34,548 nucleotides of DNA from Sulfitobacter sp. (lineage in GTDB: Bacteria; Pseudomonadota; Alphaproteobacteria; Rhodobacterales; Rhodobacteraceae), in contig JAGXFI010000007.1 in the NCBI GenBank assembly GCA_024637305.1, positions 1-34,548 of the forward strand, given 5' to 3'. Positions 16,375-28,581 of the stretch are shown piece after piece (positions within the stretch are counted from its first letter, which is position 1; each line of letters begins with the position of its first letter). The translations under genes were made by a program, and so were the position numbers. The notes below the pieces were generated by a model. The model did not search any database. It was not told the origin of the DNA and worked only from the letters and a program-made list of their open reading frames with translations.

Positions 16375-17142
16375 TCAAAAGGCATCCTTGCGGGCACGGA
16401 TTTCAGTAAACACTTCAGTGTCGGTGGCGTCAGGCATCCCCAGATTGGCGCGAATGCCCGGATCGGCAGGGCGCAGAAAGGGATTGGTTTGCATCTCTAA
16501 CGACAGCAGGGACGGCACGGTTGCCTCCCCTTTTTGTCTTGCCGCATCAATCGCGGCTGATCGGGATATAAGCACCGCGTTCTGCGGGTCAATGGTCAGC
16601 GCGAATTTCGCGTTCGACGCAGTGTATTCGTGGCCTGAACAAATGAGTGTGTCATCGGGCAGCGCCGCGAGCTTTTGCAGCGATTCCCACATTTGGGCAG
16701 GAGTCCCTTCAAACAGCCTGCCACAGCCCAGCGCCATCAGGCTGTCGGCGGTAAAGACCAGCTTGGCTTCGGGCACGTGGAAAGCAATGTGTCCTACCGT
16801 ATGGCCTGGCACGTCGATGATCTGCACCTCGTAGTTGCCCAGATTGAACGCGTCGCCTTCGGCCAGCGCCTGATCGAGCGGGGGCAGGCGGTGGGCATCG
16901 GCCTGTGCGCCGAAAACCTTTGCTGCGTATTCCTCAAGCAGGTCAGCCACCCCGTCAATGTGATCGGGGTGGTGGTGGGTCAGCCAGATCTGGCTGAGGG
17001 TCCAGTCGTTTTCTTCGAGCGCCTTCAGGATAGGGGCGGCCTCCGGCACGTCGATGACGGCGACTTCCTGTGTGTCCTGATCGCGCAACAGATAGGCATA
17101 GTTGTCTGAGAGGCAGGGGATCGTGACGATGTCATAGGGCAT
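16375..17142 (-). CDS. gloB: Hydroxyacylglutathione hydrolase (glyoxalase II)
   Basis: A 255-residue metallo-beta-lactamase-fold hydrolase. The binuclear metal motif THHHPDHIDG is at residues 55-64, with GHTVGHIAFH at about 114-123 and a bridging Asp in VFTADSL; the C-terminal helical part has CSGHEYT with the last metal His and MQTNPFLR, typical of glyoxalase II. It hydrolyses S-D-lactoylglutathione to D-lactate and glutathione, finishing methylglyoxal detoxification. The gene is divergent from a methyltransferase-like gene 74 bases away. Only a weak ribosome-binding site (AAAGG) precedes the ATG. Length fits the family. Confidence 0.95.
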   Translation of the reverse strand: MPYDIVTIPCLSDNYAYLLRDQDTQEVAVIDVPEAAPILKALEENDWTLSQIWLTHHHPDHIDGVADLLEEYAAKVFGAQADAHRLPPLDQALAEGDAFNLGNYEVQIIDVPGHTVGHIAFHVPEAKLVFTADSLMALGCGRLFEGTPAQMWESLQKLAALPDDTLICSGHEYTASNAKFALTIDPQNAVLISRSAAIDAARQKGEATVPSLLSLEMQTNPFLRPADPGIRANLGMPDATDTEVFTEIRARKDAF

Positions 17143-17216
17143 GGGCAGGGGGGCCTTTGTGATTTAAGATTGCTGGACTACATTACTTAGAGTGACGCAA
17201 CGAAGGGCAAGCTGCA

Positions 17217-17963
17217 ATGCATCTGGACGTTCAGGACCTGCGGAACTTTTATTACCGCAGCGCTTTGGGACGTGCAGCGCAGAAATCCCTGCGCGACAGG
17301 TTGCTGGAGTTATGGCCGGAAGCCAAGGGCCAGACTGTTGTTGGATTCGGCTTTGCCGCACCGTTGCTGCGTCCGTATCTGGCCGACGCGCGGCGTGTGG
17401 TTACCTTGATGCCGGGGCCGCAAGGGGTGATGCCCTGGCCTGCGGGAATGCCGAATACTTCTGTCCTGACCGAAGAAACGCTCTGGCCGTTGGAGACAGG
17501 GCATGTCGATCGGCTGGTGCTGATGCACGGGCTGGAGACGTCGGAGCGTCCCGGTGATTTGCTCGAAGAGTGTTGGCGCGTGCTGGGGCCGGGAGGCAAG
17601 GCTATCTTTATCGTTCCCAACCGTGCGGGCCTCTGGGCGCGGCGCGACCGTACCCCCTTCGGCTTCGGGCGGCCCTATTCACCGGGGCAGCTCGAAAGTC
17701 AGTTACGCAAGCATCAGTTCATGCCCGAACGCCATGTCGGGGCGCTGTACCAGGTGCCGTCAGGCCAGCGGGTCTGGATGAAATCCAGCGCGCTTTTTGA
17801 AAAAGTCGGTCGCTACGTGCCGACAATAATGGCGGGCGGGGCGTTCATGGTGGAGGTCAGCAAACTAGTCTACCCGCCAAAAGGCAAGGTGCGGCGGGGT
17901 TCGTCGCGGCGCCGGATCGGTGTGCTGGAAGGCATGACAGAGCCAGAACCAAAGCCAGCATAG
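17217..17963 (+). CDS. Class I SAM methyltransferase-like protein
   Basis: The 248-residue product has a Rossmann-like domain. The glycine motif is altered ([15 protein letters not shown], about 42-56). The segment [15 protein letters not shown] followed by [22 protein letters not shown] (about 101-137) is the strand 4 and strand 5 pattern of Methyltransf_11-type enzymes. This gene commonly sits divergent from gloB in alphaproteobacteria. I assign only the fold; the substrate is unknown, and the atypical motif I leaves catalysis open. It has a basic C terminus ([13 protein letters not shown]). A GAAGGG lies about nine bases before the ATG. Confidence 0.7.
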   Translation: MHLDVQDLRNFYYRSALGRAAQKSLRDRLLELWPEAKGQTVVGFGFAAPLLRPYLADARRVVTLMPGPQGVMPWPAGMPNTSVLTEETLWPLETGHVDRLVLMHGLETSERPGDLLEECWRVLGPGGKAIFIVPNRAGLWARRDRTPFGFGRPYSPGQLESQLRKHQFMPERHVGALYQVPSGQRVWMKSSALFEKVGRYVPTIMAGGAFMVEVSKLVYPPKGKVRRGSSRRRIGVLEGMTEPEPKPA

Positions 17964-18079
17964 CGCAGAATCGACTGCATGCCAAAAAATGTGCCGCTTT
18001 TGTGCGGTCTTTAGCGAGGCAAACGGTCGCATGGGGCGCGCGGCCAACGGATTAACGCGGATGCGTTTGCGCGCTTGAG

Positions 18080-18088
18080 TGCTATACA
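18080..18088 (+). promoter_or_regulatory. Extended -10 promoter candidate of the atp operon
   Basis: TG-C-TATACA is a good extended -10 element; no clear -35 is at the proper distance. It would give a leader of about 125 bases before atpH. The upstream 17964-18079 contains no gene. Confidence 0.5.
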
Positions 18089-18221
18089 GTGTTGCGGGGC
18101 GCTAACCTGTCTGCTACATCGCCCCTGATTTAGACGTCTTGAGCCAAATTCAAGCCGCGCCAACACACCGGGTGACGCGACCTTTTTTGCGTACGCGGCA
18201 AGAACGTAAGAGAGGATGGAC

Positions 18222-18782
18222 GTGTCCGAACCAGCTTCGATCTCCACCGGCATCGCGCAACGCTATGCCACAGCCGTTTACGAACTGGCCCGTGATGCCA
18301 AGAAGGTCAAAGCGATCGAGTCCGATCTGACCGCGTTGAACGACGCCCTGAACAGCAGCGACGATTTCCAGGCGCTGATCCAGTCGCCAATCTACACGCG
18401 CGATCAGCAGTCAGCGGCTATCGGTGCCATTGCCCAAAAGATGGGGCTCTCGGACATCATGACCAACACGCTCGCGCTGATGGCGCAAAAGCGTCGCCTG
18501 TTCGTGCTGCCTGCGCTGGTGCGCACCTTGCGCGATATCATCGCCGATGAAAAAGGCGAAGTTACCGCCGATGTCACGTCTGCCAAGGCGCTGACAAAGG
18601 CACAGGCCGACAAGCTGGCCAAGTCGCTGAAGGCGACAACCGGAAAAACAGTCACTCTCAATCAGACCGTTGATGAAAGCCTCATCGGCGGTCTTATCGT
18701 CAAAGTGGGCTCGAAGATGATCGACACCTCGATCAGCTCCAAGCTCAATTCCCTCCAGAACGTAATGAAAGAGGTCGGATAA
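18222..18782 (+). CDS. atpH: ATP synthase F1 subunit delta
   Basis: The 186-residue delta subunit links the F1 head to the peripheral stalk. The N-terminal six-helix domain (GIAQRYATAVYELARD, about 10-25) is recognisable, and the C-terminal part has the conserved DESLIGGLIVKVGSKMIDTS (about 150-169), the family signature. GTG at 18222 is chosen over an ATG at 18216: AGAGG lies six bases before the GTG, and the MSEPASIS N terminus is usual in this bacterial group. It heads the cluster atpHAGDC, and the stop codon is followed immediately by the atpA ATG. The F0 genes are elsewhere, as is normal in this class. Confidence 0.94.
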   Translation: MSEPASISTGIAQRYATAVYELARDAKKVKAIESDLTALNDALNSSDDFQALIQSPIYTRDQQSAAIGAIAQKMGLSDIMTNTLALMAQKRRLFVLPALVRTLRDIIADEKGEVTADVTSAKALTKAQADKLAKSLKATTGKTVTLNQTVDESLIGGLIVKVGSKMIDTSISSKLNSLQNVMKEVG

Positions 18783-20321
<1,539 letters not shown>

Positions 20322-20335
20322 GGGGAGATAGCCCA

Positions 20336-22661
<2,326 letters not shown>

Positions 22662-22674
22662 GGGAGCTTGATCA

Positions 22675-23112
22675 ATGGCAGACACGATGCAATTCGACCT
22701 CGTCTCGCCCGAACGTCAGTTGGCCTCTGGCCAAGTGTTGTCGATAGAGGTGCCAGGTTCGGATGGCGACATGACGGTTATGCCGGATCATGCCGCCACG
22801 ATTACCACGTTGCGTCCCGGCATCCTCAGGGTTGCCGGATCTGACGGCACGTCGGAATATGTCGTCACAGGGGGATTTGCCGAAATTTCGCCGACCGGTG
22901 TGACGGTGCTTGCAGAACGCGCCGTTGCACGCGGTGACATGACGCAAGAGACCTTTGACGACATGATGAAAGAGGCGCACAGCACGTACAGCACCATCAG
23001 GGAAACGTTCAAGAACGAGCCTGGCCCGGTTGATGACGCCGCGAAGCTGCTGGCGGATATGGTTGCAGTGGGCACGCATATTGGTTTGGATTCAAAGCAA
23101 GCCAATCTCTGA
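22675..23112 (+). CDS. atpC: ATP synthase F1 subunit epsilon
   Basis: A 145-residue epsilon subunit. The N-terminal beta-sandwich is recognisable ([45 protein letters not shown]), with the MPDHA motif. The C-terminal half is helical ([16 protein letters not shown]) but lacks a strong Ala-rich double helix, as is often the case in alphaproteobacteria; inhibition by this tail is thus unpredictable. It begins 14 bases after atpD and ends the F1 cluster, followed by a clear terminator. Confidence 0.96.
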   Translation: MADTMQFDLVSPERQLASGQVLSIEVPGSDGDMTVMPDHAATITTLRPGILRVAGSDGTSEYVVTGGFAEISPTGVTVLAERAVARGDMTQETFDDMMKEAHSTYSTIRETFKNEPGPVDDAAKLLADMVAVGTHIGLDSKQANL

Positions 23113-23136
23113 ACGGCTTTGTGATGTAGTTTTGAG

Positions 23137-23166
23137 AAGGCCCTGCCATGTGCGGGGCCTTTTTTC
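23137..23166 (+). terminator. Intrinsic terminator of the atp operon
   Basis: AAGGCCC (23137-23143) pairs with GGGCCTT (23155-23161) and is followed by a run of T at 23160-23165. It lies 25 bases after the atpC stop. Confidence 0.9.
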
Positions 23167-23195
23167 TTGAGGTGGGTCCAAATTACCAGTTATGA
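23167..23195 (+). promoter_or_regulatory. Possible promoter of the H-type lectin-like gene
   Basis: TTGAGG (23167-23172) and TTATGA (23190-23195) are 17 bases apart, immediately after the atp terminator and 38 bases before the ATG at 23233. The -10 match is moderate. Confidence 0.35.
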
Positions 23196-23232
23196 CCGGG
23201 TAGGCTCCTATTTGCCGAAAGAAAGCATTAGA

Positions 23233-23583
23233 ATGAAGCGATTACGCAGCAATCTGGTCGGCGTCGACGGGGGCGAAGTCGTGCTGTTCTCGGATTTCGA
23301 GGATGGCGGAGAAATGTGGACCGGCCGCGGCCAACGCGAGCGGCGTCGGCATATAAACTTTTCGGAACCCTACATAACAGAGCCGACGGTGCAGATGTCG
23401 GTTTCGTTATGGGATATGGATGCCGCCACGGTGATCCGTGCCGATGTCAGGGCTGAGTCAGTAACCGCTGCGGGCTTTGACATGGTTTTCCGGACCTGGG
23501 GGGATACCCGCGTCGCGCGCATCCGCATCGCCTGGACCGCGATCGGAGAATTGCCCGACGAGGATGCCTGGGACCTTTACTGA
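23233..23583 (+). CDS. H-type lectin domain-containing small protein
   Basis: A 116-residue protein starting MKRLRSNLVGVDGGEVVLFSDF. From about residue 36 to 105 it has the pattern of the H-type lectin (discoidin-II) domain: FSEPYITEPTVQMSVSLWDMD, then FRTWGDTRVARIRIAWTAIG, a compact beta-sandwich. This domain binds GalNAc-type sugars in some eukaryotic lectins, but bacterial homologues are mostly uncharacterised. No signal peptide or membrane segment is visible, so it is probably cytosolic. It sits between the atp terminator and the convergent prs gene; an earlier TTG at 23167 has no support. Assignment rests on pattern recognition. Confidence 0.7.
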   Translation: MKRLRSNLVGVDGGEVVLFSDFEDGGEMWTGRGQRERRRHINFSEPYITEPTVQMSVSLWDMDAATVIRADVRAESVTAAGFDMVFRTWGDTRVARIRIAWTAIGELPDEDAWDLY

Positions 23584-23618
23584 CCCATGTCGGCACATAT
23601 GGATCATGCAAGACTAAA

Positions 23619-24638
23619 TTACTCTGCGGCGTACATGCCATCGTAGATCGGGCCAAGCGTGTCCTGCTCGAACAGCGACGACACTGATGTGCCGTTCCAG
23701 ATATTGAGGATGGCCTGGGCAAAGATTGGCGCGGTCGGGACAATGCGAATGTTCGTGGCATTCTTGACGGCATTGGTAGGCGCGATGCTATCGGTGAGAA
23801 CCAGCGATTTCATCACCGATTTTGTGACGCGGTCAACAGCGGGGCCGGACATTACGCCGTGGGTGATATAGGCGTGGACTTCCTTTGCCCCGTTCTCAAG
23901 CAGCACTTCGGCGGCCTTGCACAGGGTGCCTGCGGTGTCGCATATGTCGTCGACGATCAGGCAGGTCTTGTCCTTCACATTGCCGATGACGGTCATTTCC
24001 GCGATCTCGCCAGGCTTTTCGCGGCGCTTGTCGACGATCGCCAGCGGTGCGTTGACCCGTTTCGCCAGCTCGCGGGCACGTGCCACGCCACCCACATCGG
24101 GCGACACGATCATCAGCTCATCCATCTGGCCCTTGAAGGCGTGTTTGATGTCCAGCGCAAAGACCGGTGACGCATAGAGATTGTCGACAGGAATATCGAA
24201 AAAACCCTGAATCTGAGCCGCGTGCAAGTCCATCGTCAAGACCCGTTCAATGCCGGTTCCTACAAGCATGTTCGCCACCAGCTTGGCGGTGATCGGCGTT
24301 CGCGCCTTTGTCCGGCGGTCTTGTCTGGCATAGCCGAAGTACGGCAGAACGGCGGTAATCCGCGATGCGCTCGACCGGCGCAGGGCGTCAGCCATGATGA
24401 GAAGCTCCATCAGGTTGTCGTTGGCCGGATTGGACGTGGACTGGATGATGAACATATCTTCACCGCGGACGTTTTCGAAAACTTCCACGAAGATTTCGCC
24501 GTCGTTGAACCGCTCTACCCGCGTGTCAACAAGCCCGACATGGGTGCCGCGGTGCAAAGACATCCGACGGGCGATGGCTTTGGCCAATGGCAGATTGGCA
24601 TTGCCGGAAATCAACTTGGGTTCTGAGGTGCGTGGCAT
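23619..24638 (-). CDS. prs: Ribose-phosphate pyrophosphokinase
   Basis: The 339-residue enzyme makes PRPP from ribose 5-phosphate and ATP for purine, pyrimidine, histidine and tryptophan synthesis. Motifs: [17 protein letters not shown] (about 54-70), the catalytic-loop-containing [18 protein letters not shown], and the PRPP-binding [10 protein letters not shown] (about 225-234). ATG at 24638 is chosen because GGAG lies five bases upstream and this gives the normal N terminus [15 protein letters not shown]; the frame continues upstream by 30 residues, but nothing there is homologous. It is convergent with the lectin-like gene and divergent from the isomerase gene. Confidence 0.97.
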   Translation of the reverse strand: MPRTSEPKLISGNANLPLAKAIARRMSLHRGTHVGLVDTRVERFNDGEIFVEVFENVRGEDMFIIQSTSNPANDNLMELLIMADALRRSSASRITAVLPYFGYARQDRRTKARTPITAKLVANMLVGTGIERVLTMDLHAAQIQGFFDIPVDNLYASPVFALDIKHAFKGQMDELMIVSPDVGGVARARELAKRVNAPLAIVDKRREKPGEIAEMTVIGNVKDKTCLIVDDICDTAGTLCKAAEVLLENGAKEVHAYITHGVMSGPAVDRVTKSVMKSLVLTDSIAPTNAVKNATNIRIVPTAPIFAQAILNIWNGTSVSSLFEQDTLGPIYDGMYAAE

Positions 24639-24677
24639 GGAGGCTCCGTGGCAGCGGGAAGTTACAGAATCGTGACG

Positions 24678-24706
24678 TTGAACACCGCTTAACATGGCGC
24701 TAGCGT
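24678..24706 (+). promoter_or_regulatory. Possible promoter of the isomerase-hydrolase pair
   Basis: TTGAAC (24678-24683) and TAGCGT (24701-24706) are separated by 17 bases and lie 35 bases before the ATG at 24742, in the gap divergent to prs. Confidence 0.4.
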
Positions 24707-24741
24707 CGGGCAAAGTCGCACACCGCAAACCGGAGAGCTCA

Positions 24742-25338
24742 ATGCCCCAGATAGACTATTATTTCGCGACCCTGTCGCCTTATTGTTACCTTGCCGGGGA
24801 GCGGTTGGAGTCTGTTGCGGCCAAACACGGGGCGGCGGTCAACTATAAACCTTTCGATATCCTGACAGCTTTCGGACGGACAGGGGGCGTGCCGCCCAAG
24901 GACCGGCATATCAGCCGGATCGAATATCGTGCGCAAGAGCTGCCACGGCAGGCAAAAAAGCTGGGAATGCCATTTAATCTCAAGCCTGCGCATTGGCCGA
25001 CCAACGGTGCACCGGCGGCCTATGCGTTTATCGCGGCGCAAAATGCGGGGGGCGGCGATCTGGGCAAGCTCGCGCATATCATCACGCGCTGCGTCTGGGC
25101 CGAAGAGAAGGATATAGCAGAAGACAGCGTTATCCGCGCCTGTCTCGAAGAAACGGGGTTTGATCCCGCGCTGGCAGATAGCGGATTGCTTGTCGGCGCA
25201 GAGACCTATGCGCGCAATCTTGAAGATGCCGTCGAGAACGGGGTCTTTGGCGCGCCGTTCTATATCATCGGCGATCAACGGTTCTGGGGTCAGGACCGGA
25301 TCGAGGATATCGACCTGCACTTGGCCGGCAAGCTGTGA
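24742..25338 (+). CDS. DsbA-family 2-hydroxychromene-2-carboxylate isomerase-like protein
   Basis: A 198-residue thioredoxin-fold protein of the GST-kappa/HCCA-isomerase group. The catalytic-type Ser is in [10 protein letters not shown] (Ser12), the region usually holding the CxxC of DsbA. The C-terminal signature [21 protein letters not shown] (about 172-192) with the cis-Pro (APFY) is strong. Known members isomerise 2-hydroxychromene-2-carboxylate in naphthalene breakdown; many alphaproteobacterial homologues have no aromatic pathway nearby, and none is visible here, so the substrate is unclear. GGAG lies seven bases upstream. Its stop overlaps the hydrolase start (GTGA), indicating coupling. 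Confidence 0.88.
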   Translation: MPQIDYYFATLSPYCYLAGERLESVAAKHGAAVNYKPFDILTAFGRTGGVPPKDRHISRIEYRAQELPRQAKKLGMPFNLKPAHWPTNGAPAAYAFIAAQNAGGGDLGKLAHIITRCVWAEEKDIAEDSVIRACLEETGFDPALADSGLLVGAETYARNLEDAVENGVFGAPFYIIGDQRFWGQDRIEDIDLHLAGKL

Positions 25339-26123
25339 TTCCTCACGTCAATACACGGGTCTTCGGCTCCGCGCCGCGGCAAGCATTGGCGATCCATTGC
25401 ACCTTGGCTCATTCCGGTGCGTGGCGGGGACTTGGCGACGCATTAGGCGGTGAACTGAGCCTGCTGGCGCTGGATCTGCCGTCGCATGGCAAGTCTGGTG
25501 ACTGGGACGGTACCGGCGACCTGCACGATGTCGCAACCGCCATGGCGCGATCGGTGATGGCGGGGCCGATGGATGTGATCGGTCATTCCTTTGGCGCAAC
25601 GGTTGCGCTGCGGTTGGCCGTTGAAAACCCCGAACTGGTGCGCAGCATCACAATGATCGAGCCGGTGTATTTCGCGGCGCTGTTGCAAGATGATCCCGGG
25701 CAGCGGGCGGCGTATGACACCAGCCACGCGCCCTTCGCCAAAGCCTTTGCCTCGGGCGATCTGATGGAGGCCGCGCGCGTGTTCAACCGCGATTGGGGTG
25801 ACGGGACACGGTGGCATGACCTCCCGCAGGCAACGCGCGATTATATGGCGGCACGGATGCATTTCGTGATCGGAAGCTCGCCGTTCATTCGTAATGACAG
25901 CGCCGGTTTGCTGGCGCGGAACCTGTTTGCCCGCGCGACAATGCCGGGGGTATTGGTGCATGGCGGCAAGGGTCCACCCGTCAGCGCGCAGATCAACGCA
26001 TCGCTTGCACGCCGCATGCCACAGCTTGAGCAGGTTGAGATCGCGGAAGCCGGGCATATGGCACCGATCACCCATCCGGCCCTTGTCGCGGACGTCGTGC
26101 GCGGACTTCTCAGCCGCAGTTAA
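25335..26123 (+). CDS. Alpha/beta hydrolase
   Basis: The 262-residue protein has the nucleophile elbow GHSFGAT (Ser85) and the catalytic His in AGHMAPITHP (about 241). The usual acid after strand seven is not an Asp here (HGGKGPPVSAQ), while Glu109 in MIEPVYF, after strand six, is well placed to serve. The start is GTG at 25335, overlapping the stop codon of the isomerase by four bases, which indicates that both are made from one message. Substrate unknown; an ester or thioester hydrolase is plausible. The 3' end overlaps the end of the leftward threonine aldolase gene. Confidence 0.85.
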   Translation: MIPHVNTRVFGSAPRQALAIHCTLAHSGAWRGLGDALGGELSLLALDLPSHGKSGDWDGTGDLHDVATAMARSVMAGPMDVIGHSFGATVALRLAVENPELVRSITMIEPVYFAALLQDDPGQRAAYDTSHAPFAKAFASGDLMEAARVFNRDWGDGTRWHDLPQATRDYMAARMHFVIGSSPFIRNDSAGLLARNLFARATMPGVLVHGGKGPPVSAQINASLARRMPQLEQVEIAEAGHMAPITHPALVADVVRGLLSRS

Positions 26124-27139
26124 AAGTGGCTGAGAAAGCGGTCGATGTTTTCGCGGCTGATCGACCAGTCGCAGACGAGGCGTGCGGTAACCGAGTCACC
26201 ATCATCGCTCCACAGGTTATAGGTCGCTCCGGCATCGCGCAGCTTGTGATGTACCGGTACGGGGAAGCGTGTGAAAATCATGTTGGCCTGCGGTTCATGC
26301 ACGAATTCCGCCCCTTTGTTGCGCAAGCCCGCTGCCAAATGGGCGCAATTATCGTTGGCCAGCTGCGCGGTTTTCTTCCACAGGTCGTCTTGCAGATATC
26401 CCGCCATCTGTGCGGAAAGATACCGGTGTTTGGAAAAAAGATGCGCCCCACGCTTGCGGCGAAGCTGGAACTCCCAGGACTTTGAGGGATCGAAGAATAC
26501 GACTGCCTCCACCCCCATGCAGCCGTTCTTGGTACCGCCAAAGCTGACCACATCCACGCCTGCACGCCAGGTCATGTCGGCGGCGCTACACCCCAGCGCC
26601 ACGATTGCATTGGCAAATCGCGCACCGTCCATATGAACCGGCAGATCGAATTCTTTCGCCACACCGGTCAATGCGCGCAATTCTTCCAGGCCGTGTACGG
26701 ATCCGCGTTCGGTCACCTGCGTTATCGATACCGGGCCGCGTTGTGCCGTGTGGACGTCATCGGGTGCGCGGCGGGCGATGGCCGCACGCAGGGCGTCGGG
26801 TGTCATCTTGTCATCGGTGGCGATCAGTTTCAGCTTCGCGGCACCCGCGAAAAATTCTGGCGCGTTACACTCGTCCTCTTCTATATGGCTGACTTCGCTG
26901 CAAAAAATAACCTGCCATGGCTGACAATAGCTCGCGAGGGCCAATGCGTTGGCCGCTGTGCCGGTGGCGACGAGAAACACCTCCGCATCGGGTGCTTCGA
27001 AGGTGGTGCGGATGCCGGCGCGTACTTCGTCCATCAGCAGGTCGTTGCCATAGGGGAGGGCATAGCCTTCGTTCGCCTCCATCACGCGCTGCATGATCTG
27101 GGGGTGGGCGGGTCCTGCATTGTCGGATGCGAAAAACAT
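26120..27139 (-). CDS. ltaE: Low-specificity L-threonine aldolase
   Basis: The 339-residue PLP enzyme cleaves threonine and related beta-hydroxy amino acids to glycine and an aldehyde. The PLP lysine is Lys204 in SFGGTKNG; earlier motifs are FASDNAGPAHP, GTAANALAL and HMDGARFANA, the latter supplying the Asp that pairs with the pyridine ring. The ATG directly abuts the stop of the preceding YcgN-type gene, so it is the last gene of the ribF run. Length is typical. Beta-eliminating lyase relatives are an alternative, but the sequence fits threonine aldolase best. Confidence 0.9.
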   Translation of the reverse strand: MFFASDNAGPAHPQIMQRVMEANEGYALPYGNDLLMDEVRAGIRTTFEAPDAEVFLVATGTAANALALASYCQPWQVIFCSEVSHIEEDECNAPEFFAGAAKLKLIATDDKMTPDALRAAIARRAPDDVHTAQRGPVSITQVTERGSVHGLEELRALTGVAKEFDLPVHMDGARFANAIVALGCSAADMTWRAGVDVVSFGGTKNGCMGVEAVVFFDPSKSWEFQLRRKRGAHLFSKHRYLSAQMAGYLQDDLWKKTAQLANDNCAHLAAGLRNKGAEFVHEPQANMIFTRFPVPVHHKLRDAGATYNLWSDDGDSVTARLVCDWSISRENIDRFLSHF

Positions 27140-27610
27140 TCAGGTCGGCTCCTCTATGATATGGTCTTCCCACTCTTCGAAGGGGGTGTCGAATTCGCTC
27201 ACCGTCCCATGGCGTACGGATATGCCAGCCCGATGGACGCTGTCGGGAGTGCCTGAAATCAGCGGGTGCCAGTCAAAAAGCGGCCGCCCTTCCCACAACA
27301 AACGGTAGGCGCAGGTCAGCGGCATCCAGTAAGCGTGCGTGTCAAGGTTGTCAGGCTTCAGGACGATGCAGTCGGGGACGAACTGGTGGCGGATTTCATA
27401 TTGCGCGCATCGGCAGGTCGCATCGTCCAACAGACGGCACGCCACGTTGGTCAATGCGACCTCGCCGCTGTCCTCGTCCTCAAGCTTGTTGAGACAGCAT
27501 TTCCCGCAGCCGTCGCACAGTGCTTCCCATTCCTTGGAACTCATCTTTTTCAGCGGCTTTCTCTCCCAAAAGCGGGGGGAAAGGCCATCGCGGTCGATCG
27601 GGTCGCTCAT
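27140..27610 (-). CDS. YcgN family (UPF0260) cysteine-cluster protein
   Basis: A 156-residue protein with the motif CDGCGKCCLNK (32-42) and further cysteines in VACRLLD, CRCAQY, PDCIVL and LTCAYR, about ten in all. This is the CxxCxxCC pattern of the UPF0260/YcgN and YkgJ-type families, thought to bind zinc or an iron-sulphur cluster; the function is not known. It overlaps ribF by four bases (ATGA) and is directly followed by ltaE. Placement behind ribF may be incidental. The protein is cytosolic. Confidence 0.9.
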   Translation of the reverse strand: MSDPIDRDGLSPRFWERKPLKKMSSKEWEALCDGCGKCCLNKLEDEDSGEVALTNVACRLLDDATCRCAQYEIRHQFVPDCIVLKPDNLDTHAYWMPLTCAYRLLWEGRPLFDWHPLISGTPDSVHRAGISVRHGTVSEFDTPFEEWEDHIIEEPT

Positions 27611-28539
27611 AGCGCTGCCAGAATGGCGCGGGCGCGGGCGCTGTCTGCGTCCATCTGGGTGATCAATGCGTCAAGGCTTTCAAAACGCTCTTCACCGCGC
27701 AGGTGCTCCACCAACGCGATTGAAAGCGGCGTGCCATAAAGGTCGCCCTTGAAGTCGAAGATGAATGTCTCGAGGTTCGGTTTGTTGACGCCGAACATCG
27801 GACGCACGCCAAGCGAGGCAACACCGTAGTACGCCCCCTTGTGGGCACCTTCCAGGATATCGACCAGCACGGCATAGACGCCAAAAGCCGGAGGGTGCAG
27901 CCCCTCTATCGACATGTTCGCCGTCGGGTACCCCAATTCGCGCCCCCGCTGTTCCCCGCCGATCACCGGCCCTTCGATGCGGTGCCAATGGCCCAGCATC
28001 GCCGCGGCATCACGGGTGCGGCCATCGCTCAGCGCCGTGCGGATCGCGGTGGAGGATACGGTCTGCGTCTCGTGCGACATGAGCGGCGCAATCGTCACGC
28101 CAAATCCCATTTCCCGCCCGAAGCGTTGCATGTCCTTGGCCGTGCCGGCGCGTCCTTTTCCAAAGCAGAAATCGGCCCCGACGACCACATGAGACAACCC
28201 CAACCCATCGACGATAACGCGGCGGGCGAAGGTTTCGGGCGTCAGCGACGCCAGCGCTTCGTTGAAAGGCAGCTCATACAAACGTTCGACGCCCAGTTTT
28301 TCCAGCCGGTGCGCGCGTGCATCTGATCCCATCAGTCGGAACGGGGGGCTGTCGGGCGCAAAATAGCTGCGCGGATGAGGCTCGAAGGTCAACACGCCAA
28401 GCGCGGCATCTGGCGCTGCGTCCCGCGCAAGTGCAATCACCGACTGATGTCCCAGATGGACACCGTCGAAATTTCCGATCGCCACAGTGGCGCCGCGGTC
28501 AAGGTCTTCTACGAACTGAAAGTCACGAATGATGCGCAT
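27607..28539 (-). CDS. ribF: Bifunctional riboflavin kinase/FAD synthetase
   Basis: A 310-residue enzyme making FMN and FAD from riboflavin. The N-terminal FAD-synthetase half has the nucleotidyltransferase motif GNFDGVHLGHQ (about 22-32) and later MSHETQTVSSTAIR (about 155-168). The C-terminal kinase half has GYPTANM and LETFIFDFKGDLYG. The downstream YcgN-type gene starts inside its stop (ATGA). No strong ribosome-binding site is seen upstream of the ATG at 28539. The hydratase gene lies 42 bases upstream, so both may share one message. Confidence 0.96.
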   Translation of the reverse strand: MRIIRDFQFVEDLDRGATVAIGNFDGVHLGHQSVIALARDAAPDAALGVLTFEPHPRSYFAPDSPPFRLMGSDARAHRLEKLGVERLYELPFNEALASLTPETFARRVIVDGLGLSHVVVGADFCFGKGRAGTAKDMQRFGREMGFGVTIAPLMSHETQTVSSTAIRTALSDGRTRDAAAMLGHWHRIEGPVIGGEQRGRELGYPTANMSIEGLHPPAFGVYAVLVDILEGAHKGAYYGVASLGVRPMFGVNKPNLETFIFDFKGDLYGTPLSIALVEHLRGEERFESLDALITQMDADSARARAILAAL

Positions 28540-28581
28540 GAGCGTTGCGTAGCGCTGGGGCCAGGCAACCGCAAGCGCGTG

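Noticed and set aside
17985-18012. Terminator after the methyltransferase-like gene (CCGC...GCGG with TTT)
   Set aside because: The stem is only four pairs plus one wobble pair, too weak to call.
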